DNA from: JABDLO01 sp041749255
GTDB taxonomy: Bacteria; Bacteroidota; Bacteroidia; Chitinophagales; Saprospiraceae
NCBI GenBank assembly: GCA_041749255.1
Contig: JBGTBR010000056.1
Span: 1 to 64,000, forward strand
Length of the DNA stretch: 64,000 bases
Direction of reading: 5' to 3'
Shown here: in pieces, positions 61,409 through 64,000 of the stretch
Layout: every line of letters begins with the position of its first letter
Numbering within the stretch: position 1 is the stretch's first letter
Translations under genes and position numbers: made by a program
The notes under the pieces: generated by a model
The model's database searches: none
Told to the model about the DNA's origin: nothing
Seen by the model: the letters and a program-made list of their open reading frames with translations, nothing else

Positions 61409-63013
61409 CTATTTAGAATCATTAGCTATAGTTGAAGATTCCTCAACATCATTTTCAATACTGATTAGTTTTTCAAACTTTTTAATTTGATCATGAAAAT
61501 TACTTTTCCTCCTGTCAATAACAGTCAGATCAATGTTCTTATATTTAGCATTTTCTTCAAAATCCTCTATAATATCTATCACATCATGATCTATATTTAC
61601 AGTATCAGAAGCATCCAGTATTACTTTTGATCCACGTGGAATGGCAGCGAGCGTTTTTTGTATACTTGCTTTATTTAGGAAAGTAACCTCTTCTGACAAT
61701 TTTAAATGGATTGCATCATCATGATGTTCTTCTAACACGAGGAAAGGCGTTTTGTAATTATCCATCAATATATAAAAGATGGCTACTACCATACCTATAC
61801 CGATCCCCATCAACAGATCGGTAAAAACAATTCCAATAATGGTTATCATAAACGGGGCAAATTGTCTCCATCCCAGTTTATACATGGCTTTAATCATAGA
61901 AGGTTTAGCGAGCTTATACCCTACCACAATAAGTATCACAGCCAATGTAGCCAAAGGGATCATATTGAGTATGCCGGGAATAAAAGCAACGCATACCAGG
62001 ATTAATATACCATGGTACAAAGCGGCCATCTTAGTGCGACCACCAGACTGAATATTGGCAGAACTTCTTACGATAACCTGTGTTACTGGTATTCCTCCAA
62101 TGAGACCTGAGATCATATTACCAATACCTTGGGCTTTGAGCTCCAGATTAGTAGGAGTTACCCTTTTATAACGATCCAGTTTGTCAGTAGCCTCGACGCA
62201 TAAGAGAGTTTCAAGACTTGCGATAATAGCTAAGGTAATAGCCGTAATATACACCTGGGGATTGCCAATGGCAGTGAAATCTGGCAAGGTAAACTGGCCA
62301 AAAAATTCTGTTACATTTCCGGCTTTTGGAAGTTGTACCATTTGCTGAGGAGCAAAGGCATACGAAGTTCCCTCAAATAAGACATAAATTACAATTCCAC
62401 CAGCTACTGCGACCAAAGGTCCCTGGACATATTGAAGGGCTTTGATATTTTTTATAAATTTAGTTTCCCAGAGAATTAATACAAAAAAGGAGAATGCAGT
62501 GACTATAACCACACATGGAGATAGTAGCTCAAAAGCTCTTTTAAGAATATTTATAGAATCGCCTGTTCGATCTTTTGCGAGGAATATAGCATCCATTTGA
62601 TCGCCAAAATATCCAAGGGCAAAGGGAATTTGCTTGATGATGATAATTATCCCAATTCCAGCCAACATGCCTTTAATAACAGAATTGGGAAAGTAATACC
62701 CTATAATACCCGCTTTAGCAAATCCTAAGGCTACCTGGAGGATTCCAGCTATAAAAGTGGCCAACAAAAATATTTCGAAGGTGCCCAGATCCTGAATTGC
62801 TGTCAATACTATAACTGCCAATCCAGCTGCAGGGCCACTGACTCCAAGTGCAGACCCACTGATGAGAGTAACCACTATACCACCCACTATACCGGCAATA
62901 ATACCGGAAAACAATGGTGCTCCGGAAGCCAATGCTATTCCCAGACATAATGGTACAGCGACCAGGAAAACTACAATACCGGCAGGAAAGTCGTATTTAA
63001 AGTGCTTAAACAT
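61409..63013 (-). CDS. SulP-family anion transporter with STAS domain
   Basis: The 534-residue protein has about 12-14 membrane helices (for example AGIVVFLVAVPLCLGIALASGAPLF and SGSALGVSGPAAGLAVIVL, in pieces) and a C-terminal cytosolic STAS domain (about 435-520; HLKLSEEVTFLNKASIQKTLAAIPRGSKVILDASDTVNIDHDV, in pieces). SulP proteins move sulfate, bicarbonate or other anions; the fixed motifs do not identify the substrate. Many Bacteroidota SulPs are close to bicarbonate-type members (inference). The gene is separate from its neighbours. Confidence 0.93.
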   Translation of the reverse strand: MFKHFKYDFPAGIVVFLVAVPLCLGIALASGAPLFSGIIAGIVGGIVVTLISGSALGVSGPAAGLAVIVLTAIQDLGTFEIFLLATFIAGILQVALGFAKAGIIGYYFPNSVIKGMLAGIGIIIIIKQIPFALGYFGDQMDAIFLAKDRTGDSINILKRAFELLSPCVVIVTAFSFFVLILWETKFIKNIKALQYVQGPLVAVAGGIVIYVLFEGTSYAFAPQQMVQLPKAGNVTEFFGQFTLPDFTAIGNPQVYITAITLAIIASLETLLCVEATDKLDRYKRVTPTNLELKAQGIGNMISGLIGGIPVTQVIVRSSANIQSGGRTKMAALYHGILILVCVAFIPGILNMIPLATLAVILIVVGYKLAKPSMIKAMYKLGWRQFAPFMITIIGIVFTDLLMGIGIGMVVAIFYILMDNYKTPFLVLEEHHDDAIHLKLSEEVTFLNKASIQKTLAAIPRGSKVILDASDTVNIDHDVIDIIEDFEENAKYKNIDLTVIDRRKSNFHDQIKKFEKLISIENDVEESSTIANDSK

Positions 63014-63559
63014 ATAAATATTTTTTAATATTTGTTAATTTTTGAAAATAAGAACTATATGAAGTATTTAAATAAATTTATAAGAGAGGATAATGAAATA
63101 TCGCCAACAAATAATGCATCATTTTCTGTCTTCCTTTAATTCCAAAAAATTATACTTTGTCATATTTGAATATTTCTGTAACTGGCTGGTTTCCATTTTT
63201 TTTAAATCCATCTATCCCAATAGGAAGTTGTGGAAGGTTGGATTTTCTTTCATTTTTCAAAACAAATTATTAAAATAATTCTTGCATTAAAACTACATGA
63301 GTAATAACCACAAATTTAATAGTAATGCTTCTATAAATGAAAGTTATACTAAAAAGTTTAATTTTACTCTCCTATTTTAACAGATTTTTAACAAAAAAGA
63401 AATTGCCCTGCGAATTCAACAATTTATCACCATTGATTTTGTTTAAAATAAATGGTTTCCCGCGATGAAAATATCATTTTTGCATTTTATTACCGGCTTT
63501 TAAAAAAGCACTGAACAAAACAAATCCAGGTGATATTACATCATTAAAAACATTATACA
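63014..63559. other. Divergent intergenic region upstream of icd
   Basis: About 545 bp between the SulP gene (minus) and the icd gene (plus). It contains no ORF that looks real; a 61-residue plus-strand frame (63093-63278) has no protein character beyond hydrophobic runs. I see no terminator or exact promoter box. Confidence 0.4.
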
Positions 63560-64000
63560 TTGGGAAACAAAGTAAAAATTACCATCGCTAAAGGTGATGG
63601 AATCGGTGAAGAGATCATGAATGTCTGTTTGGACATTATCAAAAAATCGGGTGCTCCGGTTGAATTTGAAGAAATTCAGGTAGGCAAAGAAGTATACCTT
63701 AGAGGTATTGAATCGGGAATTCCGGACTATGCGTGGGAAGTCATGTCGCGCAATAAAGTATTATTAAAGGGTCCTATAACTACGCCTCAAGGAGGCGGAT
63801 ACAAAAGTCTTAATGTGACCATCAGAAAAACAATGGGTTTGTTTGCAAACGTAAGACCTGCCCATTCCTTCGACCCATTCGTTCGCACCCATTTTCCACA
63901 TATGGATTTGGTTGTGATCCGAGAAAACGAAGAGGATCTTTATGCCGGAATCGAACATCAACAAACACCTGAAGTTGTTCAATGTCTTAAGTTGGTTTCC
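63560..64000 (+). CDS. icd: NADP-dependent isocitrate dehydrogenase, N-terminal part (runs off the window)
   Basis: Oxidative decarboxylation of isocitrate in the TCA cycle. The 147 visible residues give ITIAKGDGIGEEIMNVCLD, the substrate-binding region GPITTPQGGGYKSLNVTIRK, ANVRPAHSFDPF and the dehydrogenase signature VIRENEEDLYAGIEH. The pattern with ITTPQGGG resembles the isocitrate dehydrogenase type of alphaproteobacteria and Bacteroidota rather than the E. coli enzyme. The start is TTG at 63560; an in-frame TAA at 63545-63547 rules out anything longer and no ATG is suitable. The reading frame is open to base 64000. Confidence 0.92.
   Translation, partial: MGNKVKITIAKGDGIGEEIMNVCLDIIKKSGAPVEFEEIQVGKEVYLRGIESGIPDYAWEVMSRNKVLLKGPITTPQGGGYKSLNVTIRKTMGLFANVRPAHSFDPFVRTHFPHMDLVVIRENEEDLYAGIEHQQTPEVVQCLKLVS

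Noticed and set aside
1..64000. tRNA, rRNA, insertion sequence, prophage or integrase
   Set aside because: No GTTCGAATC-type arm, transposase motif, attachment site or phage gene was seen on either strand.

Overview
The window reads as a chromosomal segment of a Bacteroidota bacterium, most likely a Saprospirales-type heterotroph (the phylum is well supported, the order is inference). The evidence is AT-rich DNA with almost no Shine-Dalgarno sequences, -7 boxes of the form TAnnTTTG, families typical of the phylum (DUF3127, DUF4783, DUF5777, DUF2807, TIGR02757, FecR proteins with a DUF4974-like end, TonB receptors with a carboxypeptidase-regulatory domain, OmpP1/FadL-like barrels), and Bacteroidota-style versions of InfB, ProS and isocitrate dehydrogenase. 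I found no tRNA, rRNA, CRISPR array, transposase or phage gene.

Layout. 1-9943: an 8.8 kb stress block (a receiver-CRP/FNR regulator, a small unknown protein, a patatin-like lipase, three double-domain universal stress proteins, two CBS-pair proteins, one lipoprotein) lies between two roughly 400 bp copies of a word-like mosaic repeat in inverted orientation. 9944-12935: aromatic catabolism, with a MarR regulator and 4-hydroxyphenylpyruvate dioxygenase diverging from PaaY; two AT-rich palindromes lie between them. 12932-17160: an ECF sigma / FecR / TonB-receptor cell-surface signalling set. 17321-18360: a third mosaic-repeat region containing a 13-copy heptamer array. 18619-24720: envelope and membrane proteins (a four-fold repeat lipoprotein, a BI-1 family protein, two paralogous TPR-like proteins, a beta-barrel). 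24689-29569: housekeeping genes coaX, purH, a DUF3127 protein with an SSB-like tail, and proS.

29799-33224: a low-complexity secreted protein, an OmpP1/FadL-like barrel and a YkgJ cysteine-cluster protein. 33339-38394: an operator-like palindrome followed by paaZ, an enoyl-CoA hydratase/isomerase and a fused branched-chain 2-oxoacid dehydrogenase E1, tightly packed. 38604-42883: a DUF2807 protein, rpsT and sucA (2-oxoglutarate dehydrogenase E1). 43066-46964: a five-gene periplasmic redox operon (di-haem peroxidase, mono-haem lipoprotein, OB-fold protein, YceI, DUF5777 barrel). 47618-51244: a GT-C/TPR membrane protein, dprA and a DUF4783 protein. 51315-56613: the rimP-nusA-infB-TIGR02757 operon with a terminator-like hairpin in its leader. 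56755-63013: rnr, a radical SAM protein, a TetR regulator and a SulP transporter. The window ends inside isocitrate dehydrogenase.

Two themes recur. One is carbon entry into central metabolism: HPPD for tyrosine, PaaY/PaaZ for phenylacetate, the BCKDH-type E1 for branched-chain acids, SucA and Icd for the TCA cycle. The other is envelope and stress biology. The least explained feature is the mosaic repeat family and the inverted pair around the stress block.
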